This document shows, piece by piece, positions 30,971-40,034 of a stretch of DNA of 64,000 bases. Every line of letters begins with the position of its first letter. Positions within the stretch are counted from its first letter, which is position 1. Made by a program: the position numbers and the translations under genes. The notes under the pieces are model-generated. The model saw only the letters and a program-made list of their open reading frames with translations. It searched no databases and was not told where the DNA came from. Source of the stretch: Patescibacteria group bacterium (GTDB taxonomy: Bacteria; Patescibacteriota; Saccharimonadia; Saccharimonadales; UBA4665); assembly GCA_030271625.1 (NCBI GenBank), contig JARXKN010000001.1:186001-250000 (forward strand). Direction: 5' to 3'.

Positions 30971-31508
30971 ACGTTTTGGGGGGATGCTTACGCTCGCCGT
31001 TGTGGTGGCGGCTAGTTTGTTTAATGCCTCAGCCTCGGCTCACGTATTACAATCGGATAATGGGGTATCGGCAATTTTGCACATTAAACCCGACGATAAT
31101 CCAGTAGCCGGCAAGCCAGTGCCAGTTAACTTTTTGTTTAGTAATGACGTCGGGGGTTTCAGTCTAAACGATTACAAAGTGCAACTTCGACTGATTCAAA
31201 ACAAGACCGTTAAATTTAGCAGTCCCGTGCCACCACTTTTCTTTGGAGCTTCAACTGAAGGCGAGACAATGGCAACTTTTCCGGAAGTTGGCGTTTATAG
31301 CCTCCAAGCCAAAGGCACTCCGGTCGAAAAAGACGCCCCACCATTTACCCTTAATTTTACGGTTAGAGTGGCCAGCGCAGCGGACGGTAAAACAGGCAGC
31401 GGCAAGACGGCAGTAATTCTGAGCGGCTTTAGTCTTATCATCCTTGGCATGGTGGCAGCTAAGACGATTCAGACCGGCGGCAAGTACCGCAAGCCAAAGC
31501 TAAAATAA
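30957..31508 (+). CDS. Exported protein with predicted mature N-terminal histidine
   Basis: 183 residues; AAGGAGG lies 5 bases before the ATG. Signal peptide (about 1-28) with AxA-type cleavage site SASA|HVLQS, so the mature end would be His. The domain AILHIKPDDNPVAGKPVPVNFLFSN is a beta-sandwich similar to CopC/YtkA-like proteins, and a C-terminal transmembrane helix (about 148-168) anchors it. In CopC-like proteins an N-terminal His binds copper; that role is inferred here. Confidence 0.75.
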   Translation: MNHAKRFGGMLTLAVVVAASLFNASASAHVLQSDNGVSAILHIKPDDNPVAGKPVPVNFLFSNDVGGFSLNDYKVQLRLIQNKTVKFSSPVPPLFFGASTEGETMATFPEVGVYSLQAKGTPVEKDAPPFTLNFTVRVASAADGKTGSGKTAVILSGFSLIILGMVAAKTIQTGGKYRKPKLK

Positions 31509-32135
31509 ATGCTTTAAACGGTCGTGGAGGGTAACTGTTTCGGCGCCGGCACAACTTGCCGGGTCTTTACTAACATCGTATTTAGCCGCGCTACTCGAGA
31601 CGGCTTTGGCTTCTTTGAGTAGAGTGGCATCATCCTGATTGCCGTAGCTTATTAACAGTCGATCTTTATCTTTAATAACGGTGTTAGCGAGATTGGTTAG
31701 ATCGGTGTAATCCTGGTTGTTAATAAAAATATGTAACTTGTTAGTGCCATCGGCCCGATACATAGTTGAGTCGGCGGTTTGGATAAAATCACTGCCAATA
31801 TTCCAGCCTAGGTTGTTGAAGAACTGGCCCCAGGTCACGGCATGGTCATGCACGTGAATTGCGGAATTGTCATTATCGTGCAGATGGACTCGCGCTTCGG
31901 GCACAGTAATGCCGCGGCCTTTACTGCAAATAGCAACTTCCTGATAGTAGCGTGGTTCTTTAAACAATTCTTGTTGGCCATTGATGTAGACGGCAAAGTT
32001 AGCGTGGTAGTGAATATGCTCAGGCGCATAGGTCGCGAAGCGGATACCAAGGACTAGGATTGCCCCCAGAACAAGGCCGTAAATAAGGCTAGCAACTGGA
32101 TTTTTACTGACTGCTGAATTGAGTTTTAATGTCAT
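31500..32135 (-). CDS. His-rich membrane-anchored protein
   Basis: 211 residues. A cytoplasmic N-terminus and one transmembrane helix (about 16-34) precede an external domain rich in histidines: EHIHYHANFAVYINGQ (about 39-54) and ARVHLHDNDNSAIHVHDH (about 81-98). The second half has a DUF-like beta/alpha region with IFINNQDYTDL. The histidines could bind copper or zinc. It ends 9 bases inside the convergent gene. Confidence 0.72.
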   Translation of the reverse strand: MTLKLNSAVSKNPVASLIYGLVLGAILVLGIRFATYAPEHIHYHANFAVYINGQQELFKEPRYYQEVAICSKGRGITVPEARVHLHDNDNSAIHVHDHAVTWGQFFNNLGWNIGSDFIQTADSTMYRADGTNKLHIFINNQDYTDLTNLANTVIKDKDRLLISYGNQDDATLLKEAKAVSSSAAKYDVSKDPASCAGAETVTLHDRLKHLF

Positions 32136-32238
32136 ATCTACTTAGCTTACCATAAGCGTGCCGACCTGTGGGCTGTAGTCGTTAAATAACAGATTAGAAG
32201 CGGCCCGAGTTCGTTGCAAATAATATGACGATTTCTGC

Positions 32239-32244
32239 TATAAT
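32239..32244 (+). promoter_or_regulatory. -10 box (TATAAT)
   Basis: It ends 10 bases before the ATG at 32255 and excludes the earlier in-frame ATG at 32225 as start. Confidence 0.55.
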
Positions 32245-32254
32245 AAAGCTAAGA

Positions 32255-32530
32255 ATGATAGAAAAAAATACCACTCCTACTGCCACCGAACCAAGGCCGC
32301 TATCAGAGCAAGAGTTTGTTGAGGTTTATGGGGAATACCCAGTTGCCTTAGCAGGTTTACCGCGCCCCATAACTATTAATTTTGCCTTAGCGATGGAAGC
32401 GGCGGCTTGCCCAGCTGATGCCGAGCAACGGTCTGACGAAGCAAAGCGATTAAAGCAATTAGCTAGCTTTGTTGGTCATGAAGCCTTAAAGCCAGAACAT
32501 CGTTGGCTGCTAGCTCAATCCGAAAAATAA
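32255..32530 (+). CDS. Hypothetical protein (91 aa)
   Basis: 91 residues from ATG 32255. Helical, charged, soluble: LSEQEFVEVYGEYPVALAGLPRPITINFALAMEAAACPADAEQ. First gene of a two-gene unit with the long acidic protein that begins 15 bases later. No family recognised. Confidence 0.65.
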   Translation: MIEKNTTPTATEPRPLSEQEFVEVYGEYPVALAGLPRPITINFALAMEAAACPADAEQRSDEAKRLKQLASFVGHEALKPEHRWLLAQSEK

Positions 32531-32545
32531 ATACAGGAATAATTT

Positions 32546-33931
32546 ATGCATGAAGCCGGGCCAGTCATTAATCAGGAGCAGCTACTAGAAGCCAAGATTT
32601 ATGAAGATCACGGTAATGATCTGCTTAATGTAAACGGTCAGCAGATTACTCTTAACGAATATCGAGAGCTAGCTGACATGTTGTGCCCAGTTCCCGCTAG
32701 TCAACGGACGGCTGGTCAAAACCTGGAGCGGGTTGCGGGGCTCTTAACTGAAAATAATGTTGTGCTCAGAGAAGAATACACGGCCTATGTTCCCAAGCCG
32801 CCTGAGGCTGATCGCCCAGCAACAGATAATAAACACCAGGAAAAAATTAGTCATGTTAAAGCTGACGCTACTGTCCAAACAGAAAAAGCTACCAAGCAAC
32901 CAAATGTACAGAAAGTCGTATTACCGACCATTGAGCTCGCCGAGGCCGTACTAGAGCCAGCCCGTCTGGCTGAACAGGTGGCTAGGCGGCAGTTGCAGGC
33001 CAGACAGCAGGAAATAATTCAGCAGTTAGTAAGCTTAGCAGTTGAAAAACCGTCGGTAGTCGTTCAGGCTGTACTGGCAGCTAAGACACCAGTTACCGGT
33101 GCCTTTATTACTGCCGAAAGAGCGCCAAAAGTGGTCGCAGTCCCTGCTGCAACCAAGACCACAGAGGTAAGGGCTGATTCCCCTAAATCGGTAGTCTTTG
33201 AGTCCAGTTTAGAGTCGCCGGCTGAATCGACCGCTCTACAAAATTTGGTAAGCGAAATAACCCTTGATGGACTGACTGATAGTTTAGAAGAATTTGCCGT
33301 TCCAGTTTCCAATGAGCTTGGCCTCTTAGATTATGGTGAGATGATTGAATCCGACATAGTTACATCACTTCCTGCCACTGTAGAAGCAGTTGACTCCACT
33401 ACAGTTTTCGTAACCCAAGAGCATACCGCCGAGCTAGTTGAGCAAACACCACAAGTGATTATCGAGACGTTTTTGAGCCAAGTCCTACCCGCCTTAGCTG
33501 AAGCATTGCAAGAGCAAATTGCTGACATGGCGCCCGAAGCAGCGGCTGAGATTGTCGCCCAGGTTGAGTTGATTACGGTGGTTGCCGATCGACTGCACGT
33601 ATTAGTAATAAGTGGTCAGGAAGCCGGTGAAGAGGCACAGCAAATTGAGGTCTTTTTGGCGCGTGAGTACGAACAGCTACTGGTCGCTCTAGGCATAGAA
33701 CCAACTAAAGAAATGATGACTGATTTTATTCACTACATTTACTCCGAAACATATAATTTACAACCAGAAGTTGTACTCAGCGAAGCCGATATCTTTAGTG
33801 AAGGTACTCACGAAAAGAAGTTATTTGATGAACAGAGCGTATTTGCCAAAGCACAACTCGCTTCAGTCCGATTAGGTCAGGGAATTGGCAGTATGATTGG
33901 CCGCGTGGCAGTTACTAATCTAGCCGCCTAA
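32546..33931 (+). CDS. Large acidic hypothetical protein (461 aa)
   Basis: 461 residues, strongly acidic, mostly helical, with no signal peptide or membrane segment. There are Glu/Ala/Val-rich repeats of helix type (VVLPTIELAEAVLEPARLAEQVARRQLQARQQEI) and a central disordered zone. No catalytic motif is seen. It ends 5 bases before the end of the convergent YcnI-like gene. Confidence 0.65.
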   Translation: MHEAGPVINQEQLLEAKIYEDHGNDLLNVNGQQITLNEYRELADMLCPVPASQRTAGQNLERVAGLLTENNVVLREEYTAYVPKPPEADRPATDNKHQEKISHVKADATVQTEKATKQPNVQKVVLPTIELAEAVLEPARLAEQVARRQLQARQQEIIQQLVSLAVEKPSVVVQAVLAAKTPVTGAFITAERAPKVVAVPAATKTTEVRADSPKSVVFESSLESPAESTALQNLVSEITLDGLTDSLEEFAVPVSNELGLLDYGEMIESDIVTSLPATVEAVDSTTVFVTQEHTAELVEQTPQVIIETFLSQVLPALAEALQEQIADMAPEAAAEIVAQVELITVVADRLHVLVISGQEAGEEAQQIEVFLAREYEQLLVALGIEPTKEMMTDFIHYIYSETYNLQPEVVLSEADIFSEGTHEKKLFDEQSVFAKAQLASVRLGQGIGSMIGRVAVTNLAA

Positions 33932-33936
33932 AAAGA

Positions 33937-34524
33937 CTAAGGCCGCTTCTTAAAGAGTAATCCGCCAACGCTAATAGTTAAGGCAAGAGCACTTATAACC
34001 AGCGGTAAGGTATTATCTGATTTTGGGGCCGGGTTGGAAGCTGCCGGCGTTAGGTCGTCTAAAACCTTAGTTACTGAGTAGGGGCCGCCATCAGCCGTTT
34101 CTGTTTCCTTGGTGGTAGGGGCTTGGTCCCAATGAGTAGTGCTGCCGTCTTCGTAGGTTTGGTAGGCTTTCCAGTTAAGGTTGACAGTAGCAGCAGGTGC
34201 TTGGGCGTTAAAGGTAAAATCGTCGCGCTGTCCGGCCGGGATGGTGCCGCCAGTCCAGGTAATGACTGTGATGTCGTCACCGCTTTTGTTGGTTGAAATC
34301 GTCCAGCCGGTTTTAACCGTTGGCGTGATTTCTTTCAATCCGCTAGGAATCGCTAAACGTACACTAGTGATAGACACTGCTTTTTCGTTCGGCACACTAA
34401 TACTAAAAGTAGTGAAGGAGCCGATTGTAACTGCTGCTGGGGTGACTGCTACGTGAGCCAAGGCAATGCCTGGTGAAAGTAATACAGCCAACGATAACAA
34501 CGTTGCACTAAACAGCTTAATCAT
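33937..34524 (-). CDS. YcnI-like (DUF1775) exported copper-site protein
   Basis: 195 residues. Signal peptide (1-23) with LALA|HVAVTPA, so the mature N-terminus is His, as in YcnI where it contributes to a copper site. SVPNEKAVSITSVRLAIPSG and the IPAGQRDDFTFNAQAP segment are the DUF1775 fold; a C-terminal transmembrane helix (about 172-190) with KKRP anchors it outside the membrane. AAGGAG precedes the start. Together with the protein at 30957 it suggests copper handling nearby. Confidence 0.9.
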   Translation of the reverse strand: MIKLFSATLLSLAVLLSPGIALAHVAVTPAAVTIGSFTTFSISVPNEKAVSITSVRLAIPSGLKEITPTVKTGWTISTNKSGDDITVITWTGGTIPAGQRDDFTFNAQAPAATVNLNWKAYQTYEDGSTTHWDQAPTTKETETADGGPYSVTKVLDDLTPAASNPAPKSDNTLPLVISALALTISVGGLLFKKRP

Positions 34525-34609
34525 TAAAACTCCTTAAGTAACTTAACGACTATTGTACCGAATGCCTACTGATTCAGCAATAAGTTTTGGCCGGGTTAAT
34601 CTAAAACAA

Positions 34610-34984
34610 TTACTCGGAAGTTTTTCCAGACACCCAAGCAATTGCTTCATCCAGGTCGTGGGTAATTTTCATCTTTTTGATTTTGGCATAAGTTAAAGCA
34701 AACTGGGCATAATAAACTAGCTTATCGTCTTCAGGGGCAATTACAGCTGCCGTACGTGGTTGCTTATGGATAACCCGTAGAGCTTCTATCGACTCTAGCT
34801 TATTAGCAGCGCTCAAATCCTTGTAGCGAATGGCAGTATCGTCTATTAAGACATTTATATTTGGTTTGGTAGCAATTATCTTTTTAGCGGCCTCGCCAGC
34901 CTTGGTTATTTCGCCCTTATCCAGCTTGGAGCTGAACTTAACGTAAATGTAACTATCTCGATCTTCGATTTCAAAATTTTCCAT
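34610..34984 (-). CDS. SpoIIAA-like (STAS-like) protein
   Basis: 124 residues of the SpoIIAA-like family (PF11964 type): EDRDSYIYVKFSSKLDKGEI with KPNINVLIDDTAIRYKDLSAANKL and AVIAPEDDKLVYYAQF, a Rossmann-like alpha/beta fold. Function in this family is poorly known; they may bind lipids or partner proteins. No strong ribosome binding site. Confidence 0.78.
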   Translation of the reverse strand: MENFEIEDRDSYIYVKFSSKLDKGEITKAGEAAKKIIATKPNINVLIDDTAIRYKDLSAANKLESIEALRVIHKQPRTAAVIAPEDDKLVYYAQFALTYAKIKKMKITHDLDEAIAWVSGKTSE

Positions 34985-35183
34985 GGTGTGTTCCCGACAT
35001 TTGTTTTTATTTTATAACGCTTAATTCTTGTGTCACCTTGATAATTCACAGTAAGGCGTCAATGTCTTCGGCAAGTGTAGTCGACCGCTAGACTATTTAC
35101 AATGCCAAGTTAATAATTCTACTTACCACTAGGTTGAGCATTGGTATAGTAAAATCGTATGAGTTAAGAGTAAAGGAATTAGT

Positions 35184-35294
35184 ATGAATCTAGCCCATCA
35201 ATTTCCCGAATTAAACGAAGCTCAACTCCGTATGTTAGAACGCTTTATTGCCAGTCGTGAGCAGCAAGCGGTGGCACAATCACGGAGTAAATAA
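35184..35294 (+). CDS. Small protein (36 aa)
   Basis: AAAGGA (35172-35177) precedes ATG 35184; the frame is 36 residues, MNLAHQFPELNEAQLRMLERF and a polar tail, forming one amphipathic helix. It ends just before the opposing tRNA. It could be real, but function is unknown. Confidence 0.45.
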   Translation: MNLAHQFPELNEAQLRMLERFIASREQQAVAQSRSK

Positions 35295-35297
35295 TAA

Positions 35298-35374
35298 TGG
35301 TAGCGACGAGTGGACTTGAACCACCGACCCCAGGCTTATGAGTCCTGTGCTCTAACCAGCTGAGCTACGTCGCC
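35298..35374 (-). tRNA. Elongator tRNA-Met (CAU)
   Basis: 77 bases with encoded CCA. The acceptor arm is GGCGACG/CGTCGCT (G1-U72), D-arm AGCTCAGCTGGTTAGAGC, anticodon loop CTCATAA and T-arm GGTGGTTCAAGTCCACT. The overall sequence resembles E. coli metT. The 31-39 pair is A-G instead of a Watson-Crick pair. Confidence 0.95.
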
Positions 35375-35435
35375 GCGTGTGAACGCAGGGCTTAATATAG
35401 CATGTTTGGTATCTGTTGGCCAGTCATCAGTCGGC

Positions 35436-36197
35436 TTAATATTGGCGTAAGAATAAGTACGAGGCGGTTATTAAGCCGATAGTGATAACGACTATCCGTA
35501 TGGTATGCGAGGGAATCCGCTGTGCCAGGCGCGATCCGCAGTAGCCACCAATCGTTGTGCCCGCGGCCATAACTAAGCCATGACGCCAATCAATCAGCCG
35601 AGCGCTAAACAGGCAAAAAATAGACACTATGGCCATAGTTGAAGCAGCCAGATTCTTAAGGGCGTTCATTTTGTGGACATCATGCAAATTGGTAAAGCCC
35701 AAGAAAGCCAGCATGACAAAACCGAAGCCGGCACCAAAGTAGCCACCGTAAACAGCTAAGGGCAGGAGCGCAAGGCCAATGTACAGCAGTGGCCGGTTAT
35801 CGACTTTTTTAGTTTTAAGTTGCTTATGAACATGAAAGTGTAGCAGTGGCTGGAAGGCAAATAAGACGACCGCAAACAAAATGAGTCCGGGCACCAGCTG
35901 TTCGAAATTGTTTGAGGAAGTACGACGTAATATTAAGGCGCCGAAGGCCGCGCCAACTGCACAGGGCGGTAGTAACCATAGATAGACCCGTGGCACTTGG
36001 CGTAGGTACTTACGATAGCCATAGGCCGAAGCCAGTTGACCCGGCAGGATAATAATGTTTGAGGTGGCGTTCGCTACCAAGGCGGGTAGACCAACTGCCA
36101 GCAATACCGGAAAGCCAACTAACATGCCGCCGCCAGCAATGGCGTTCATGGTGCCGACAACAATGCCTACAACTAGTAATAGTACGTCTGTTAACAT
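35436..36197 (-). CDS. TauE/SafE-family (TSUP) membrane transporter
   Basis: 253 residues with about eight hydrophobic helices. The N-terminal repeat IVVGTMNAIAGGGMLVGFPVLLAVGLPALVANATSN is a clear TSUP signature. This family exports sulfite or sulfoacetate, or imports related ions. The gene follows the Nudix gene by 32 bases on the same strand. Confidence 0.9.
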   Translation of the reverse strand: MLTDVLLLVVGIVVGTMNAIAGGGMLVGFPVLLAVGLPALVANATSNIIILPGQLASAYGYRKYLRQVPRVYLWLLPPCAVGAAFGALILRRTSSNNFEQLVPGLILFAVVLFAFQPLLHFHVHKQLKTKKVDNRPLLYIGLALLPLAVYGGYFGAGFGFVMLAFLGFTNLHDVHKMNALKNLAASTMAIVSIFCLFSARLIDWRHGLVMAAGTTIGGYCGSRLAQRIPSHTIRIVVITIGLITASYLFLRQY

Positions 36198-36221
36198 ATT
36201 TGTTTTTTAGTGTCAGTTTCT

Positions 36222-36227
36222 AGTATA
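36222..36227 (-). promoter_or_regulatory. -10 box (TATACT) of the TauE-like gene
   Basis: On the minus strand it is 24 bases before the start codon, giving a short leader. Confidence 0.4.
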
Positions 36228-36229
36228 AC

Positions 36230-36634
36230 TTACAGCCGTAAATCGGGTAGGGTGGTTCGTAAATTCTTGAGCGGCAGGAAGATGTTGGCCGGCATGGCGC
36301 TATAGGTAAACCATTTAACACTAGAGCATTTTTCTGGCTCACAGATTTTAGGTACGCCCATAGCCCAATCGGCCAGCATAAAAATAGTTACGTAGTGTTT
36401 ATCGGGACCAAAAATATCATTGGTTGCAGCCAGAAAACGGACATTAGTAATGGCGACACCTGTTTCTTCCTGGGTTTCACGCACCGCACAATCTTCCCAG
36501 CTTTCGTTCATTTCTAAATGTCCGCCCGGTAAGCCCCAGTCACCGGCACCATGCGCGCGTTGCCGGAGCATCATAATAAATTTGCCGTTCTTCATTACAA
36601 ATACACCAATGCCAATTTTAGGTCGATCGGTCAT
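36230..36634 (-). CDS. Nudix hydrolase
   Basis: 134 residues with a complete Nudix box, GHLEMNESWEDCAVRETQEETGV (GX5EX7REUXEEXGU), in a pyrophosphatase fold. The substrate (a nucleoside diphosphate derivative) is unknown. Its start codon overlaps the stop of the phosphatase gene by 1 base, so both are in one operon. Confidence 0.92.
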   Translation of the reverse strand: MTDRPKIGIGVFVMKNGKFIMMLRQRAHGAGDWGLPGGHLEMNESWEDCAVRETQEETGVAITNVRFLAATNDIFGPDKHYVTIFMLADWAMGVPKICEPEKCSSVKWFTYSAMPANIFLPLKNLRTTLPDLRL

Positions 36635-37140
36635 TATATAAGCTTTACTACTTCGGCGTTACCGAAACCTGGTGACGGCTTGAAGGGAATGCTGGGATTG
36701 GCGCAGTGACGGAGGGCTCGACCAATCGCGCCGTGACTCACCACCAGAATATTGTCATAGGGAAGTTGCTGTAAGAATTCGTAGCCGGCTTGTGCTCGAG
36801 TTAGCAAATCCTCGATAGTTTCAACGCCTTCATGGTCGCCCAAATCTGGTTTGTATTCAGTGCCTTCTAAGGGCCCAAAATCACGTTCAGTTAGTAAGCT
36901 GGTCGTGATGAGTTTGTGCTTAGAATAACCAATTTGTTCGGCAATAATTTCGGCGGTTTGCACGGCTCGCTGCATTGGCGATACAACAATACAATCAATG
37001 GCAACGTCGCACAGTTGCTGACCAGCTACCACGGCCTGTTGTTCGCCTTCGCTATCTAGAGGCGTTTCGGTGCGACCCGAAAAAATACCCTTTTTATTCA
37101 TAACACTGAGGCCATGACGTACAAAGTAAAGATGAACCAT
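36634..37140 (-). CDS. Histidine phosphatase family protein
   Basis: 168 residues with the phosphoglycerate mutase-like signature YFVRHGLS (about 5-12): catalytic His in RHG. A second conserved region is VVSPMQRAVQTAEI, an acidic residue lies in TERDFGPLEG, and the second His in VVSHGAIGRA (about 135-144). It may be a phosphatase or mutase. A leaderless -10 box lies 6 bases upstream. Confidence 0.92.
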   Translation of the reverse strand: MVHLYFVRHGLSVMNKKGIFSGRTETPLDSEGEQQAVVAGQQLCDVAIDCIVVSPMQRAVQTAEIIAEQIGYSKHKLITTSLLTERDFGPLEGTEYKPDLGDHEGVETIEDLLTRAQAGYEFLQQLPYDNILVVSHGAIGRALRHCANPSIPFKPSPGFGNAEVVKLI

Positions 37141-37146
37141 GGCTTT

Positions 37147-37154
37147 AGTATACT
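37147..37154. promoter_or_regulatory. Palindromic -10 box AGTATACT shared by two divergent leaderless genes
   Basis: The 8-base palindrome gives TATACT on the minus strand (37147-37152, 6 bases from the phosphatase start) and TATACT on the plus strand (37149-37154, 9 bases from the tilS start). The whole intergenic region is 23 bases. Confidence 0.75.
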
Positions 37155-37163
37155 ATTGCTACC

Positions 37164-38051
37164 ATGCAGATAACACTCCCGCCGGGAACTTATGTCGCCG
37201 CCATTAGTGGCGGGGTCGATTCGATGGTTTTATTACATTTATTATCGAAGTGTCAGGATGTAACCATCGTGGTGGCTCATTTTGATCATGGCATGCGGCC
37301 CGATTCCGATAAAGATCGAGACTTAGTTCATAAAACAGCCACAGCGCTTGGTTTACCGTTTGTGTCCGAAGCTGGCAATTTGAACTCACTGTCCAGCGAA
37401 GCTACTGCCAGGACGGCTCGGTACGCTTTCTTACGCCAGGTTCAAAAGCAATACCAGGCCGAAGCAATCATAACTGCCCATCATGAAGATGATGTTATTG
37501 AGACGGCCATTATTAACTTGGCGCGCGGCACCGGTCGCCGTGGTTTGAGCTCGCTGGCAAGTACTAGACAGCTACTGCGCCCCTTATTAGACACTCCTAA
37601 ATCAGAAATTATTGCCTACGCCAACCAGCATCAACTCAGTTGGCGGGAAGATAGCTCGAATGCTGACCAAAAATATCTGCGGAACTATATTCGCCATTCG
37701 GTGTTGCCACTTTTTAGCGCTGCCCAAAGGCAACAGTTTGTGTCCTACATTACATCGCTACGCAGTCTGAACCAACAACTAGACAGCGCCCTAGCTGCAG
37801 CCGTTGAGGGGATCCAAACTGATAGCCAACTCAATCGTAGCGCCCTGACAGCTGCTTCACCAAGTATTATTAAAGAAATATTAGCTGCTTGGTGGCGCGC
37901 TAACGGTTTTACTGGTTACGAAACTAAAACCCTACAGCGAGCATTGCACGATGTTCGCTATGGCCAAACAGGGGCCACCATCCCCTTAAAGGGTAATTAT
38001 TATATGACGCTGGGGCGTCAGCAACTGGCACTCCATAATCGTGAGCGCTAG
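37164..38051 (+). CDS. tilS: tRNA(Ile)-lysidine synthetase
   Basis: Adds lysine to C34 of tRNA-Ile2(CAU) so it reads AUA. PP-loop motif SGGVDS (15-20) is intact, the nucleotide-binding DHGMRPDSDKD and ITAHHEDD regions follow, and RNYIRHSVLPLF is the C-terminal part of the catalytic domain. Length is 295 residues, without the long C-terminal TilS domain of E. coli. The likely substrate tRNA is at 12431. Confidence 0.95.
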   Translation: MQITLPPGTYVAAISGGVDSMVLLHLLSKCQDVTIVVAHFDHGMRPDSDKDRDLVHKTATALGLPFVSEAGNLNSLSSEATARTARYAFLRQVQKQYQAEAIITAHHEDDVIETAIINLARGTGRRGLSSLASTRQLLRPLLDTPKSEIIAYANQHQLSWREDSSNADQKYLRNYIRHSVLPLFSAAQRQQFVSYITSLRSLNQQLDSALAAAVEGIQTDSQLNRSALTAASPSIIKEILAAWWRANGFTGYETKTLQRALHDVRYGQTGATIPLKGNYYMTLGRQQLALHNRER

Positions 38052-38071
38052 CCAAAACAAAAAACGGGCGG

Positions 38072-38077
38072 TATAAT
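38072..38077 (+). promoter_or_regulatory. -10 box of leaderless ftsH promoter (TATAAT)
   Basis: It ends 8 bases before the ATG at 38086. Confidence 0.55.
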
Positions 38078-38085
38078 AGACGTCT

Positions 38086-39966
38086 ATGGATAAGAAACCA
38101 TTCAAGGGAAACCACAGCAACCGCAAGGGAGCAGCCCCAAATCGTAAGGGCATGAAGAACGCTGGCTTTATTGCCATCATTATTCTGTTCGCTTTAATTG
38201 CCTTTGCCGCTACCAATCAACCGAGTACTTTAAAGACTATTGATGTCACGCAAGCTGTCGCCCAAGCTAACGAGGGTGATTACGACAAAATTGCGGTCGT
38301 CAAACAGAACGAATTACAGATTACTAAGAAGGGTGATTCCCGACCGACGCTCCGATCCTACCTAGAGCCAAACTCAACCTTAAAAGACCAGGGCTTTAAC
38401 ACTAATAAATTTAAGGTTTCAGCCGCACCTGTTTCTGAAGGCAGCTCGCCGTGGGTCAATTTAGCCAGTTCAATCTTGCCCGTCGTCTTTGTAGCCGGTA
38501 TTTTATACTTTATTTTGCGCAACGCTCAGGGACAGGGTAACCAAGCCATGAGCTTTGGCAAGAGTAAGGCTCGCTTGTACGGTAATGAAAAAGACAAGGC
38601 CACCTTTAAAGACATCGCTGGCTCTGATGAAGCCAAACAAGATTTAGAAGAAGTTGTGGAATTCTTAAAGTTTCCCAAAAAGTTTGCCAGCATGGGCGCC
38701 CGGATTCCAAAAGGCGTGCTGTTAGTCGGGCCTCCCGGTACCGGTAAAACCATGTTAGCTCGAGCCGTTGCCGGTGAAGCTAATGTGCCATTCTTTAGTA
38801 TCTCTGGTTCCGAATTCGTTGAAATGTTTGTCGGTGTTGGTGCTTCTCGGGTACGCGACTTGTTCGCTAAAGCCAAGAAGAACGCGCCATGTATTATTTT
38901 TGTCGATGAAATTGATGCTGTCGGCCGCAAGCGCGGTAGCGGTATGGGTGGTGGTCATGACGAGCGCGAGCAAACCCTGAACCAAATTTTGGTTGAAATG
39001 GACGGCTTTGAACAGGGGCAAAACGTAATCGTACTGGCCGCAACCAACCGCGCCGATGTCCTGGATGCTGCTTTGCTCCGACCTGGTCGTTTTGACCGCC
39101 GCGTCAATATTGGCTTGCCAGATCGTAAGGATCGGGAAGCTATTCTAAATGTTCATTTCGAAAAGAAGCCACTGGCTAAAGACGTTGATATTGATGCCTT
39201 GGCAGCTAAGGCGGCCGGATCATCAGGTGCTGATTTAGCTAATATCGCTAACGAATCGGCCATTATTGCCGCTCGTAACGCACACACCGAAATTACCCAG
39301 CACGATGTTACCGAAGCCTTTGAGCGGGTTGCTATTGGTCCTGAACGCAAGAGCAAGGTTATGACTGAAGCTGACAAGCTTACGACTGCCTACCATGAGG
39401 CCGGTCACGCCCTAGTCGGCCACGTGCTACCTGACAGCGACCCCGTCCACAAAGTCACGATTATTCCTCGTGGTGGTACCGGTGGTGTTACCTGGTTCAT
39501 TCCACCTGAAGACCGGATGTACGTCTCTTTGGTCCAGTTTAAAGACATGTTAGCCCGGGGTATGGGTGGCCGGATTGCCGAAGAAATCACCCTTGGTATC
39601 GATAAGATAACTACCGGTGCCGGTAACGATTTGCAAAAGTCATCCGAAATTGCTCGTGACATGGTCGTAAGCCAAGGAATGGGTAAAAATCTCCGTGATC
39701 AAGTCTTCCACTCCGAAGACGGCATGATGATGGACCGCATGATGCACGAACGCGAATACTCCGAAGATACTGCTAAGCTTATCGACCAAGAGATCAAGCA
39801 GCTGTTAACCGAAGCAGCTGATCGAGCTCGAGCCGTCATAAAGGCTAATATGGGCAAACTAGAAACGCTTAAAGACCGCTTGCTAGAAAAAGAAACGGTT
39901 GATGCCGACGAAGTTGCCGAAGTCTTAGCTGGTGCTAAGTTGCCTTCCTCAGCTGCTCTTTACTAA
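38086..39966 (+). CDS. ftsH: ATP-dependent zinc metalloprotease FtsH
   Basis: 626 residues. Transmembrane helices at about 27-43 and 126-144, with an external part between. AAA domain: Walker A GPPGTGKT (215-222), Walker [23 protein letters not shown]. Zinc-protease motif HEAGH (437-441). It degrades membrane and short-lived cytoplasmic proteins as a hexamer. The basic N-terminal extension before the first helix is usual in this group. Confidence 0.97.
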   Translation: MDKKPFKGNHSNRKGAAPNRKGMKNAGFIAIIILFALIAFAATNQPSTLKTIDVTQAVAQANEGDYDKIAVVKQNELQITKKGDSRPTLRSYLEPNSTLKDQGFNTNKFKVSAAPVSEGSSPWVNLASSILPVVFVAGILYFILRNAQGQGNQAMSFGKSKARLYGNEKDKATFKDIAGSDEAKQDLEEVVEFLKFPKKFASMGARIPKGVLLVGPPGTGKTMLARAVAGEANVPFFSISGSEFVEMFVGVGASRVRDLFAKAKKNAPCIIFVDEIDAVGRKRGSGMGGGHDEREQTLNQILVEMDGFEQGQNVIVLAATNRADVLDAALLRPGRFDRRVNIGLPDRKDREAILNVHFEKKPLAKDVDIDALAAKAAGSSGADLANIANESAIIAARNAHTEITQHDVTEAFERVAIGPERKSKVMTEADKLTTAYHEAGHALVGHVLPDSDPVHKVTIIPRGGTGGVTWFIPPEDRMYVSLVQFKDMLARGMGGRIAEEITLGIDKITTGAGNDLQKSSEIARDMVVSQGMGKNLRDQVFHSEDGMMMDRMMHEREYSEDTAKLIDQEIKQLLTEAADRARAVIKANMGKLETLKDRLLEKETVDADEVAEVLAGAKLPSSAALY

Positions 39967-40004
39967 AACAATAAAAGTACCTGTCATCGAGCAGCCGCCT
40001 GCTC

Positions 40005-40010
40005 TATACT
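40005..40010 (+). promoter_or_regulatory. -10 box (TATACT) of murJ
   Basis: It lies 24 bases before the ATG at 40035. Confidence 0.45.
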
Positions 40011-40034
40011 GGAGCCAGTAAATATGATGCCCGC

